From: Nematostella vectensis
Lineage: Eukaryota; Cnidaria; Anthozoa; Actiniaria; Edwardsiidae
Length of the DNA stretch: 64,000 bases
Direction of reading: 5' to 3'
NCBI RefSeq assembly: GCF_932526225.1
Contig: NC_064046.1
Coordinates: 11,371,719-11,435,718 of the forward strand
In this document: in pieces, positions 21,786 through 33,900 of the stretch
Numbering within the stretch: position 1 is the first letter of the stretch
Layout of the letters: each line of letters begins with the position of its first letter
Position numbers and translations under genes: made by a program
The notes under the pieces: generated by a model
The model's input: the letters and a program-made list of their open reading frames with translations, nothing else
Databases searched by the model: none
What the model was told of the DNA's origin: nothing

Positions 21786-24560
21786 TCAGGACTGTCCTTG
21801 TAGAGAGAGCGAGAGAGCAGCTTGTAGCATCTCATCTTCTGTCATTTCTGAAATAAACAAATAAAAAAAAAAGATAAATACACATTCTCCAATTAACACA
21901 GTGCAGCTTGGATACTATCCCATAATGCAACGCACCTGACATTCGCTGGTCCGTCACAACCATTGCGTTGCTATTTGTGGAGCTCCCAGCATGCTCTATG
22001 GCTTCTGCTCCCCCACCCTTATTACGTCTGTAATTCAAATCTAAATTTAATTTAGAAGAGATATAATAGGACTAGGTTACTGGTGATGCTCACTTCTCAA
22101 AATATTCGGCTCTTTTTCTTCTAACGTCATCTAGATCAACAGGCTTGGCTGAAAGAAAGAAATATAATATATTTATTTTTTGTAATTAGGTTTTTCTTTT
22201 AATTAAGGCAAGTTTTTGTATGTAAGGAAATGCTTAATTGATTAAAATATGATATATTATTGCTTGACTGTTTTACATCAAAAAAAGAATAAAATTCCAT
22301 TAGCAGATGTCATTTTGCATTGTATACTTTGACTTCATTGTTTTGGATATCCAATTTTGAATAAAAGGAGAGTGCTAGTCTCTAACTTTTATAAGGTTCT
22401 TTTAAAGGTAACCATTACAGACTATTAATAAATGAAATTCGTTCGATAACCTGGTTCTGCAGACGACTGAGAGGTGTTCCCCATATCCCTTAGAGCTGAT
22501 GATAAGTCTGCTTTGTTGATAAGTTGATGTGATGTTTTCTTGTCCCTGGGTGCAGGTTTCTTATGAGGTAGAGCAGGGCACAGTCTCAATAACTGGTCTG
22601 CTTCGCACTCTGGTAATTTTCCATGCACCACAAATATACTATAACCTGCAAAGGGAATAGAATAAAAAAGCCCAAACTGTCATGATCTTGTACCAGAACA
22701 ATGAATACAATACACGAATACAATACAATACGACTCTGCCAAATTTTCGTCTTTAATAAGACTTTTTCAGGGCAGACTAAAAAAGGTGAATCGTTACAAA
22801 GCTTATTTACATCAGAATAGTGGCCCGAGGCGCATAAACATTACAACTGACAAAAACCTTCTGCTTGAAGCTGTGTGAGGTACATGGAGAGATATGTCTC
22901 GCTTACTAGCTCGGGCTCTGTCTTTAGGGAATTTATATTGAACCACTGCAGAAAAAAAGATATGTGTGAATTGCATATTATTCAGTTCATCTGTGAAGAT
23001 TTAAAATGATGCTTTTCTGTAATTTAAACATTTAGTTTAATTTTTCAAGAAAAGATCAAATAAAATGCAGATGCAGATCCCCAAAAAATGTGAAAACCGT
23101 CAAATAGTCAAATATATTATTATGTAATTACCTAAAAACACTTTTCAACTAACCTGATTCCCAAGTTTTCGTAATGTGAACCAGTGCTGCTGTAGATTAC
23201 ATATAAATGCTTGTTGATTTCTGAAATAAAAGCAGAATATATATTAAAAGTATTTGCTGGGTGATCTGTGTATTGAGTCATTCATGCGATAAGAATGAAA
23301 ATGAGATATAAATGCAGTTTCTAATTGTGTAAAGTAATTTGAATGACAGGGTTTGGTCTTACTGTGGGTTTTTCCTAGCATCTTGTGCTGCAGGGCTTGA
23401 ATAAGGAACTAGGTCCAGACCCCATACAGTAAGAGCATTGCAGATTACCTTGAACATAATACATGAAATAAAAGAAAACATAGTGTTCAAACAGAAACAA
23501 TGGCAAAACAAAAGGGCAAATAGACAAAAAATAGGAATAAAACAAGTAATTTGGGATGTAACTGGTACCTGAATTGAAAAGAACCCACTATCATCCATGT
23601 TTGAGGAAGGTTGCTAAATGCAAATTAAGAAATAAATAAAATAAAAAATAGAAATATGAAATGATGTGCATAAACTTTGGAACTAAATTATATAGCCCTG
23701 GTTTACCCCAAGAGGTATGAACAGACAAATGGAGAAAAAAAAAACGACAAAACGGATAGAGAGACAGACGAACAACAAGACACAGATAAGACAGACAGAT
23801 ATACAGACAGACAGAAAGAGACAGACAAATGGATGGACAGACAGCTAGAGGGGCAAACAGAAAGAAACAAAAAAAATGACAGATAGACAAACACACAGAT
23901 TGACAGAGACAGACCAGAAAGAAACGAAGAGTAAGACAATTGAATGTTGTTTGTATTGACGGATGAACAATGGATGGACAGACGGACAAGTTCCCAGTAT
24001 CTATGAATCTCCTACAGGTTTACTTCTAGAAATTTCCTGTACTCCTCAGACTCTGTGTCCCCCTCGGCCATCCTGCGTCGCTCTTCTTCATCTAAGTGCT
24101 GAGCTATGGCAGCCAAGTCAACAGCTGTGAAGTATGGACCTGAAAAGATTCCAATTTTCACAGCTCAAATTAAGAAAGTGACTTAACTTATATATAACGT
24201 TATTTGTTAAATCATGATTGAGAGTTAAGTAAGTTTAAAAGTATAAACACGCAAAGAAATTATCTGTTTAAGCCTTATCTTAGTAAAGATCCTGTCAATT
24301 TTATCATATAAAAAAGAGCGCACTCGGTGGATTCTATTCCATTGATTTTTATCCGATTTCATGCGATAGTTTACAACGGTAGCTATTTTTTTTAAGAATT
24401 GAGTATTAATTTTACCTTGTAACAGAGTGTTAAGGCAGTGCTGTGCACAGAGGGAGCCTTCTTGCTGTAAATATATACCACACAGTCTATTCAGATGAAT
24501 TTAAGAATGGCAAGTCGGGTGACTTTGGTCGCAAACCTTTTCGTGGAAGATCGCCTCCAT
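21786..24560 (-). CDS. ATXN3: Ataxin-3, Josephin-family deubiquitinase (complete, 292 aa)
   Basis: Eleven exons in transcript order: 24537-24560, 24416-24464, 24024-24139, 23569-23613, 23363-23448, 23154-23220, 22858-22945, 22451-22645, 22094-22148, 21936-22027, 21786-21847. All have GT/AG ends and matching phases; total 879 nt. The Josephin domain (residues 1 to about 180) keeps the catalytic triad at the same numbers as human: Cys14 in GSLCAQHCLN, His119 in QQHWFT and Asn134 in WFNINS. MDDSGFFSIQ and VWGLDLV are conserved. Downstream, VDLDDVRRKRAEYFEK matches the region before the human polyglutamine, but there is no glutamine tract. One clear UIM ends the protein (EDEMLQAALSLSLQ); the human UIM1/2 pair is reduced to a weak KADLSSALRDM. 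In the family the enzyme trims ubiquitin chains and works with p97/VCP in ERAD. It is head-to-head with MARCHF6. Confidence 0.95.
22646..22857 (-). mobile_element. Penelope tail occupying ATXN3 intron 7
   Basis: From its first two bases (GT) to about ten bases before the acceptor, the 212-bp intron matches the 3' region of the Penelope element at 5686-5815 (roughly 90% by eye), then a longer tail also seen at 55944-56037. It lies in the same orientation as ATXN3. The hammerhead-like motif is at 22735-22776, with perfect stem I and stem II but CTGAAAA in place of CTGANGA, so probably inactive. Confidence 0.75.
23725..23990. repeat. (GACA)n-type microsatellite in ATXN3 intron 3
   Basis: Imperfect tetranucleotide array of ACAG/GACA with AGATAGACAA-type interruptions, strand-asymmetric (purine-rich on plus). 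Open frames on both strands here (for example 23677-23886) are artefacts. Confidence 0.9.
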
Positions 24561-24968
24561 TTTGGATAACTTCAAAACACCGCAAGGTATTCTGGGAATG
24601 CCGGATACCTCCTATGGGTTCTGGGAACTGTTGTACTAATGATTTTTTTTTTCACGACCGTTAAAAATACGAAAATTTGTTGTATTAATATTAGGACAAG
24701 TTCCCTTCATTTTTGGGAAACAAAGTGAGCTGAATGGCTGTTTCTTTTTTTGTCACTCAGATCGATAAACTTTTAAATTTGAATTCTGATATATAATTGA
24801 AAACGATGACATATCCGGCCCAAATACCAAGCAAAGTAAAAAGAAAGGAATAAAAGAAAAGAGAAAAATAGGAAAACAAAATAATGAGGCCGTCCATGTT
24901 CGCATTGCATGCTGGTGAATGATTGCCTCATGCATCCCATAATTTTCGCAATCGAAACAGAAAACAAA
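24561..24968. promoter_or_regulatory. Bidirectional ATXN3 / MARCHF6 promoter
   Basis: Only 408 bp separate the two divergent start codons, so both core promoters and 5' UTRs must lie here. No TATA box is convincing. Two TTCTGGGAA-type motifs (24590-24599 and 24619-24627) resemble the ZNF143/Staf half-site TTCCCAGAAT read from the other strand, a motif common in divergent promoters. A GCATGC-rich patch (24905-24935) lies close to MARCHF6. Roles are inferred. Confidence 0.6.
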
Positions 24969-27900
24969 ATGGCCGACGCCGAAGACAGAGAGGCAGAAGG
25001 TAATATCCGAACTTTTAAGCTATATTTAATTCTGGATTCATTTAATCGGTTTGAGATCTTCCAGAAACATCAACCAATACTTCCTTTACTTCAAAACCTC
25101 GTCACAGGGTCTAACTCTTTATGGTTCTGGTTCGGAAAGGGCAAGAACTTTTATCAACAACGGTTCTTTAGAAGATGACGTCTTGATTTTACGATGACGG
25201 AAATCAATACTGATTCAGTCTTATGTGTTTTACAGTGGATATCTGCCGTGTATGTCGTGCTGAAGGAACACCGGATAAACCCCTGTACTTTCCATGCATT
25301 TGCACTGGCAGTATAAAATATATTCACCAAGAATGGTAAGAAAATTGCTAAGTGATATGTTTGCATCAAATCTGATTCCAAATGAATAAGTTAACTCGAT
25401 AGCTGTAAGGGATAGAGTTTGGTGTTTTTAAGGTTTGTTATGTAAGCCTAATAGTTTTATGGTTTAAGTTTTCAGCTACAGTTCGTACTGTTTTCGACCT
25501 GTGTCTCGTCTGACGACTAAATCTTTTAATTTATTTATTTAGTTATTTAATTTTAGCTGTCTAGCTAGCTCCTTAGTTATTTCTAGATGGTACCTGCTTT
25601 GTATTAAAGTTTTATTTTTATTGTTATTACATTGTGTGGTACACAAAAATGTCTTTTATTGTATAATTTATTTTAGCTCCAAGGTAGACTTGCAGATGAT
25701 TTTCTATTCATTTTCTATATAATGTGTTATCCTTATACACCTATTTTAAAAAGGGTTGCACGTGAAAATCCATGTGTCTAACTGGATTTGTATTTTATTA
25801 ATGCTTATTTGTTTATTTACACTTGATACCCATGAATCACTGCAGGTTACGATACACACATTCTCCGGGTGTAACCTTATTTGAAATACTGTAGGTGTAT
25901 AATATTATTCACATCTGTATTTACACAGGCATAACTAATAGATAGCTGAATAAGATTAACATTAGTTAATATCAATCAGATACTCAGTCAGTTGGGTTGT
26001 TGATACAAATCTATTATATTGGATTTTGTGCAATTATTGATTGATTTTTTTATAATGTATTTGATTGTTATCAATTTTTTTGCTGGTACATGTATGCACT
26101 CTCTGATTGGGGAATTCTTGAGCAGAGTTGAAGCTCTGAATTTTTGTCTCTTATTGCTTGAATGATGATATCTGCTCTAGAATTTATAAACAATTAAGCA
26201 CCTCTGTTTTTCTAGCATAATGAATGTGCAAATAATCATAATAAGAGATACATATGCAAGAAATACAAAAATGGGATCAAATAATGCTCCAATTTTAAAT
26301 TTTTTTTCTCTGAGTTTTTTTTTAAAGAGAACGAGACACGAAATTCTCTTTTGCTTATTTTGACAAATTGACTAGTTAGTATAGTAGCATAATATCCCAA
26401 CAATAATTCCTCCAATTTTCGATACTTGATTTAACCCATTGACTCCTGCCTATTTTTGAGCTGAATTTACAAAAAACAGACTGAAAACAGATACCTCCCC
26501 CCCTATTCTGAGTTTTATACAGCCCGTCAAAGTCAATCACAGCTGCACCTAGTCAGCCGTATCCAAGCTTTCCAACAGTGCTTTGCGGTCCCTACTTTTA
26601 ATCCCTTGTCGTTTTGCTGAAGCCAGCACAAGTTGATGGTTGCTTGTATTTTTCATCAAAAATACAGCTATGAGCATATTAGGAGAGTGTCTCAGGACAT
26701 CATTAAGTCTTTTGGCGCATAATTAAGTGCTTTGCTAATGGATATTTGCAAGCAAAGGTGGATTCATGATTATTTTTTCTTGTTTGGCTTTGCCTGGATG
26801 AGAAAATAATTTTCTAATGAATCACCACAGCTCTCCTAAATGCTGTCTTTTCTGAAACCAAATTGATTCCAAAATTGTTTACACTACTATTCTGGGTCTG
26901 TATGACCTGGAATTGATTTGTTTGGCTTCGGGGTGAAAAGACTTATAAAAAACCATCTGACTTTGGGGAGAGGAGTGTTGACTGGCCCTCCCCTTGTGAA
27001 TGTTTCCCAGAATGCTTTGCAATCCGTAAAGGCATCTTCATGGTTTTACAAGCCTTCAAGGAGTGGACATTGTGTTTTGAGGCCATGGAAATGAACCTGG
27101 AGGATCAGAATAAACGTATCTATTTGTGTCTTGAGCTGTGTTTGCTGATCTCTCTCCCTTGTGTTGTATTTTGAGCGTTTTATTGAGAGGGGTGATTCTG
27201 CTTTTCTTTCCTTGTTCGATTTGAAATTTGTCAAAGAACCTATGCTATTATTTGGCTTAAGAGTAGTTGCCAACACCTTGGTTGGATGCATATCTTCAAG
27301 ACCATTTATCCCTTAGACTGATGCCTGAGTATCTTCATCTTGTTGTGTTTAGTTTGCATTTATGAATTTTTTGGGTTGTGGGTGCTCCCCAAAGCCGGTA
27401 CAGGCCAGTTGAGGGGTCAATGTGTTTACCAACACACCCTAAAAAATTATGCTTGCCTCACTGCCTGAGAACAATGCCTTTTTCGCAAGCTTAGGTGCAT
27501 ACAACAGTGTAAGCAAATTCTGCTTGATAGACAAACAAGCCTCCATTTAGTTATGGCTGATATTCTAACAGATAATTTTTTATGTTAAAACCATTGGGAA
27601 ACCACAGGGAGCCCAAATTCTATAAAGTATTTGCCTTTATAAATTCAAAGCAGCAGTGTCAACCCACTTTTGATATTTTTCCTGTATATTCACCGTCAAA
27701 GTAACAAAACCACAAAATCACAAAACCTTGCCTGAATTTTTGGGGTTGTGGGTACTTCCACAATGTGGGGTCAATGTGTTTAACGGAAACCTGATTTTTG
27801 ATCCTTTCAAAATTAGCAATTTTGGCAAATTTTCGCATGAAACCGGCGACATCCGAATATCTAATTTGCATATCACTTGTGACGTCAAGAGTTGTACAAG

Positions 27901-30900
27901 TGGGTGATAAACATTAGACATTCCCATATAAAATAGGACGCTCCCACCCAAAATACACATATAATTGATTGTGGAGCCCGAATCTTCCCCAGAAAATAGC
28001 TGAGTGTAACCTGAGCAAAGTATCCATAAGGAATCCTTCAGCAATTGGAGCGGTGATTTTTATTTATATTTTTTATAAGCTTTTGAACACCATTTGCGCT
28101 CTAATCACCCAACTTTTCGGCACTCCGTTTTCGATCACAATTGTGATCATAGCAATAAGATATACGCTGTTAATAATTGCGAAACGATATTGCAAGGCAA
28201 AAAGTAACACATCTATATTTCTGCAAAGCAGAGTGAATATTTTGAAAGCATCTATGCTTTCAAGTAATACAGAGAAAAAATTTTTGTGATTTTTTTCGTC
28301 CAATTTTCTTCTTGCGAATTGTCACAAAAACAAAACACGTTCTTAGAAGAACATTTTTTGATGCACTAAATAATGAAAACTATAGATTACAAGGGAAGCA
28401 AGCTATAAATCATCTACCCAAAGAGATAAAAAAATGTCAAGATATCAAACTCGAGAAATGACTGAAAATCTAGAATCTAAAAAGTAGGTTGAGAAGCGAG
28501 GACTAAAACTCATCAATTAGTGAATGGCAAAAAAAACTTGATTGTATTAATTCTCTACAAATGCAGTAGATGTTACTAGCATTATAATCCCTGAATAGTT
28601 CTAATGTTTTTTAAAAGAAAAACTGCCGTCTAGACTTGATGTGAAAGGGAATGCACAACAACCGCACAAATATGTACATTTACTAGCAAAACAAAGGGTA
28701 CGGTGCGATAAGAAAACACTCACTAGAAAAATTTTCACCCTTCACTGTGATTTTCTTGGCTCTAGAACAAATTCGAATTTTATGTTTACCCTTCCTCCCT
28801 CCTGGAGGAAGGGTAAACACATAAGGACTGATTATTGTCAATAGTTCGACTGTTCGTTTTGTAGAGAAATATCATTCCTTGAATGACTGAATCAAATTAT
28901 GTTATCAATTGGTGCAGTAAAACAAACTATTTCGCTTTCCCGTTTGGCAATTTTTTGTACTTTCAGGCTCAACAGTGAATCAGATTATTACAATTGCATG
29001 TGGTCTTTCAACATTTTCCACCCCAGGGTGCTGTTTGAAGGTGAACTGGTATTTTTGCGAGTTTACTAGCTTTAGTGAAGTTGTTCGCCCCGTCTTGGTC
29101 TTATGGCCCGTTCGCATTCGCACGTGAAAATCTAACTCAGTTTGAGAATAAAAATGCATTGAAATGAAGTCCAATCCAATAGAACATTCCAATAGAATAT
29201 TCTAATAATCAAACCATTCATCCTTACCTGTAAAAATAAAGCATAGTGCTCAAAACAAGCCAAAATATTCCGGTTGAAATTCATTTGCTTGAATGAACTG
29301 ATCGACTCGAACTGGTAAACACTCCAGAGATGTCTTTTCATTCCATTCGCTTCAGGTTTCGATTAAATCCCTATCTTAGTGATAGGAAAACGTTGTTCTT
29401 GGATCCATTGTTTGAAAATTGTAATCATCTTTCTTTGCCAGGTCTTGAAAAGCGGGGGAATAGAAAAAATACAAGAGATATGGTCGTCCTCATCTTTACA
29501 AATCTAAAATCTAATCAAATGGCAAGCGAAGTTCGACTGGAACCCCATCGAGTGTGTACAACTCTTGACGTCAGCCAATCAAAAAAATGTAGACAAGACG
29601 TTTTCAAAACAAGATTACAAAAATTCCTGTAATCAATAAGCGCAGGCAGTTTTAAAAAGCTTATGTATTTTTCGTGTCATGGTCTCTTTAAATAAACAAA
29701 TTTGTACTTTTTTTATTCTCAGCTTACTACAGTGGCTGAAACACAGCAAAAAAGAGTAAGTAAATTTTTTAGTTCACACTACTTTTTATTACTACTTGTA
29801 AATAAAGAATAATAATAATGAAAAGTAAAAGAAAAGTGAAACTAGCAAACTCTTTTTGTGATGGTGATTTTTTATAGGCCTCTTCAACAATGCATTATTT
29901 TTATAAATTATAGCATGGCATCTCAGGGAATTTAGTGATTAAATGTCCCCACAACCGAGGGATGATTAGTTGACTTTTACTAGTCATCCCGAGGTTTAGG
30001 GAAAATTTAATCACTAAATTCCCTGAGATACCATGCTAAAACTTTGTAATACCATGATCATAGAGGAAATAAACTCACAACTACGAGTAATATTAGGTTG
30101 GATGAGCGAACACGATTCAATGGATCAGGGCATTGCATACGCATTGTTCTTTTTATCCCTCTAGAGACCACCACATTTTCAGGAACAATTCTTAAATAAA
30201 ACACATTTGATTTACAGTACATAGTTGCTTTACATATCTACTGTTTAGTACTTTGACATCATTAGCACGCATGCGTACAGCAAGCAAAATCATCCCACAT
30301 GGATCTAGTCTAATGTTGTTTAGGTATCACGATATCAAATACTCTGGTTTCTTGGCGCAGGGTCTATTCCTGCGCTAATCAGGAAGCTGCCTTCTATTTG
30401 TTCCCTGGTGGAAACTAGAAGACAAGAAATTCTCTCATGCACTGATGTAAAGGGAAATTTAGACAAAAGATTCTTTTGTCTTTTTCTAAATTTCCATCAT
30501 CAGTAATACATGAGGGAAATGTAGAAAACAAAATTAATACATGAGGGGAATTTAGAAGCTAAATCTCCATTATTATTAATGCATGAGGGAAATTTAGAAC
30601 CATCATTGTTTTTGGGGGAATTGCATTACTGTAATCGTCCCTCAGAAAACAAAAGACGCCTAGGTGATCATGGTATTATTATGGAGTACAAAAAAAATGG
30701 CTGCCTGGAGGAAGGATTAATCATGCCCACTCAATATTTTGGCTAATCATCGGTGAAATATCTGATAAAACCTAGCAGAAACACTCACTGGTCAAACTTA
30801 CAGTACTTGAAAATTGATTTTTTTTAAAAATTTGTTCATAAGGTACTGCGAGTTATGCAATCATCGATTCACATTCAAACCAAGTAAGTGATTTTTGTTG

Positions 30901-33900
30901 AAATTTCACCAATGGACTGATAAAGCATTTCATGTTATTTGATATCTAACAACAATAAGATTACAGTATTAGTAGCCAGAGCCATAGCAGGCCATGAAAG
31001 ATTGGGGGGCACAAAACAGAAACATTAGAACATTATTGTGGGCACAGTCACTCCTCTACTGGTAATTTCCTTATATATATATATATATTTTTTTTTATAT
31101 TGGGGGGGGGGGGGCACATGCCCCCAGTGCCCCACCCCCTGTTATGGCCCTTACCTGACCAGTCATTCTTTACTCACCCAAGACACATGATTTTTTAAAC
31201 AATTTTAAGAAATGTTTCCCAATTTTTACAAGTTCAAGTCTCAACAAACCGGTAGGTATCTAAAAATGTGTATTTGCTATCTGTAGTATATGCGCCAGAT
31301 ATGCCGCCACATCTCCCTGTAAGGGATTTTATCAGTGGTCTGTCGAGAAGTATACTCCGTGCTGTCCGTTACTGGTTTCACTACACCCTGGTGGCAATAG
31401 CATGGCTGGGAGTGGTGCCGATAACAGCATGTAAGTATGCGATGATTGGTTGCCAGAATCTGGAATCCTTATTTGTATCCAGATCAGCAGTTTTCAATGC
31501 ATGTATATGCAGCTTAGTACATCATGAACAGGCCCCTACCAGGATTTTGAGTGGGAGGGATTCGTTTACCCATAAAGCAGACCATTTTCTCTTAGGTACA
31601 GTAGCTCGTCCTTCCTCGTATGTAGTGGTACTTAATTTTCATTAATAAGAGCAAACCTTCCAGTCGAGTGAGGGACTCCTCCAATCCCCCATGGCTCAGG
31701 CCTGGTGGAGGACAAGGGGGTGGGAGACTTTCAAAAATCTTCAATTACTAGATCTGGGGCTCCACAGTTAACCAACACCCCTGGCCCTAGAGATGCCTCT
31801 ACATTTTGTCTTTGGTTTATCGAATGCAAGGTTCTAAAAAGCTGTTTTATACAGTATGTGCCAAACATCAGCCCAACTTGTGCAATACCATTTTTCACAT
31901 AAAATTTACTGTAATTCACTCATTGATGGTACATTGGTGCTTGTATTGAGACATTGCAATATTCTCCTCTGCAGATCGGATCTACAGATGTTTATTTGCA
32001 GGGTCTGTTAGTTCATTGCTCACTCTACCACTGGACATGCTCTCAACGTGAGTAACAGAGCAAAGCAAATATTGTTTGTCAAAAGCAAATGATTGTTTTC
32101 ATGGAAAGGATAGTATAATCTTCCAGCTTAATTGGATTTTCTTATATACAGTGTGCTGTTAGGGTTACCCTACTGTTAGGGTTCAGAAAGGGAGCATCTC
32201 CCCGAACAGTTTTGTCAACTATTAAAGGAAAACGTCTTGTCCAACTTGCAGTGTTTTGTTTTTGTTTTGAATAGTTTAAAAGTACTTATTTTTAATTGTT
32301 AAATATTTTCCCAGCTTTTTAAACTGAGGTGTTTTTTTATTGTTGGATGGGCTGAATTTCATTTTTTATCGTAGTAATTTGCTACTGGTGAAATGAATAT
32401 CTCATTTGTATAAGGTTTCATAGATAAAACCATGTGTCCTGCAAGCTGGATCCAACAGACTATTAAGAATATGAAAAAAAAATGAAACTCACAGAAGAAA
32501 TTAGTAACAATTTTGATTGTCTTTCACAAAATCCTAATCTTGTTTGCCTTATTATAATCTTTTGTAAAATTTACTTGAGAAGAAAGTTATCTTTTAGTAC
32601 CTCCTTTACTAAAATACTAATGTACACCAGACAGAATTTCTTTTTTATCTTACCCCCATTTTTTTCCAGTGAGAATGTATTCATGGACTGTGTCCGGGGC
32701 TGTTTTGTTGTCGCCTGCACCTTATGTGCATTCATAAGTCTTGTCTGGTTAAGAGAGCAAATTGTTTTAAATGGAGGCCCTGATTGGCTTGAACCCAACA
32801 TGGATCCCCTCCCTCAGCTACCAGCCAACCTCTTCGGCGGGCCGCAAGGGGTGAACGTGGGTGCTGGTGGGGGTGTGTTTGGAGGTGCCGATGTGATGGG
32901 GGATATAGAAGATCCTGGTGATGAAGAGAATATGGAAGAGGAGGATGCTGACCCACCCAACGAAGCTGAGCTGCCTGAAAATGCTGCTAATAATGGTGAA
33001 GGTATTGGTTAACATATATACCCAGTTATACCAGTAGCAGATCTAAAGGAAGGGTTTAGGGGGTTTGAAGCCCCTCTTTGGGGTGCCTAGGGAAAGTAAG
33101 ATGTGCATATCTTACAAAAACATAACAAGAATTATTGGATTCTTTGCCCTCACATAGCTTTTCAGTTGTTGATTGGTGTTCAAAAAATTAATGATGTTTG
33201 GATTGTGAATGAAAATTTTACCAAAAACTTAAGTTTATTTCACAGACTTTTTTTTCTGTGCGCTTTAAGCCTCTCCTTATTATACTTCTAATCTTCCTCT
33301 AGATATTGTTTCATTACCTGTTGCTCTTTAACTTCTCTCTCTATCTAGCTAAAAACATATTTTCCAGCAGATGATGTCAATTGGAACCCGGTGGAGTGGG
33401 ATAGAGCTGCTGAAGAGCTCACCTGGGAAAGAGTGAGTTCCTAATGATAGGGGCAAATTTCTGTTTTCATTTACCCACTTAAACCTCAAATGCGTTTGGG
33501 TATTTAAATAGAGCCTTGATTGGTCAATGTTGAATTATGAGTGCTCACCATAGCCCCCCCAAAAAACATTATCATTAGACATATTTTCTCATCTATTTTC
33601 CTTAATCTCTATCCCACACTCCCCTTCTCTTCTCCTGAATTTTTTCTATCCGATGTAAAAATAAAAAAAGACAAAAGTAATAAAATCAACAGAACAGAAA
33701 CAACAGAAAAAAGACAAAAATAGTAAAATTAACAGAATTCTGCATCACCTAAAAACCTGGACCCCCTGTCAGCTTAAGGTAATTCCCTTTAATTGCACTG
33801 CGCACCCCTTCTGCGCATAGTGTCGCGCTCTGTTTGTTCGAATTTTCCGGTATTAAGTGTGTGCGCGCGCCCCAGTTGTACAAGAAAACACAGCAAAATG

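Noticed and set aside
23591-23989. 132-aa minus-strand and other frames rich in CLSV repeats
   Set aside because: Translation of the GACA-type microsatellite in ATXN3 intron 3.
24012-24139. Reading ATXN3 exon 3 as a terminal exon (frame ends in a stop soon after KFLE)
   Set aside because: A donor GAA|gtaaac at 24024 joins in phase to the 45-nt exon encoding QPSSNMDDSGFFSIQ, which matches the ataxin-3 family.
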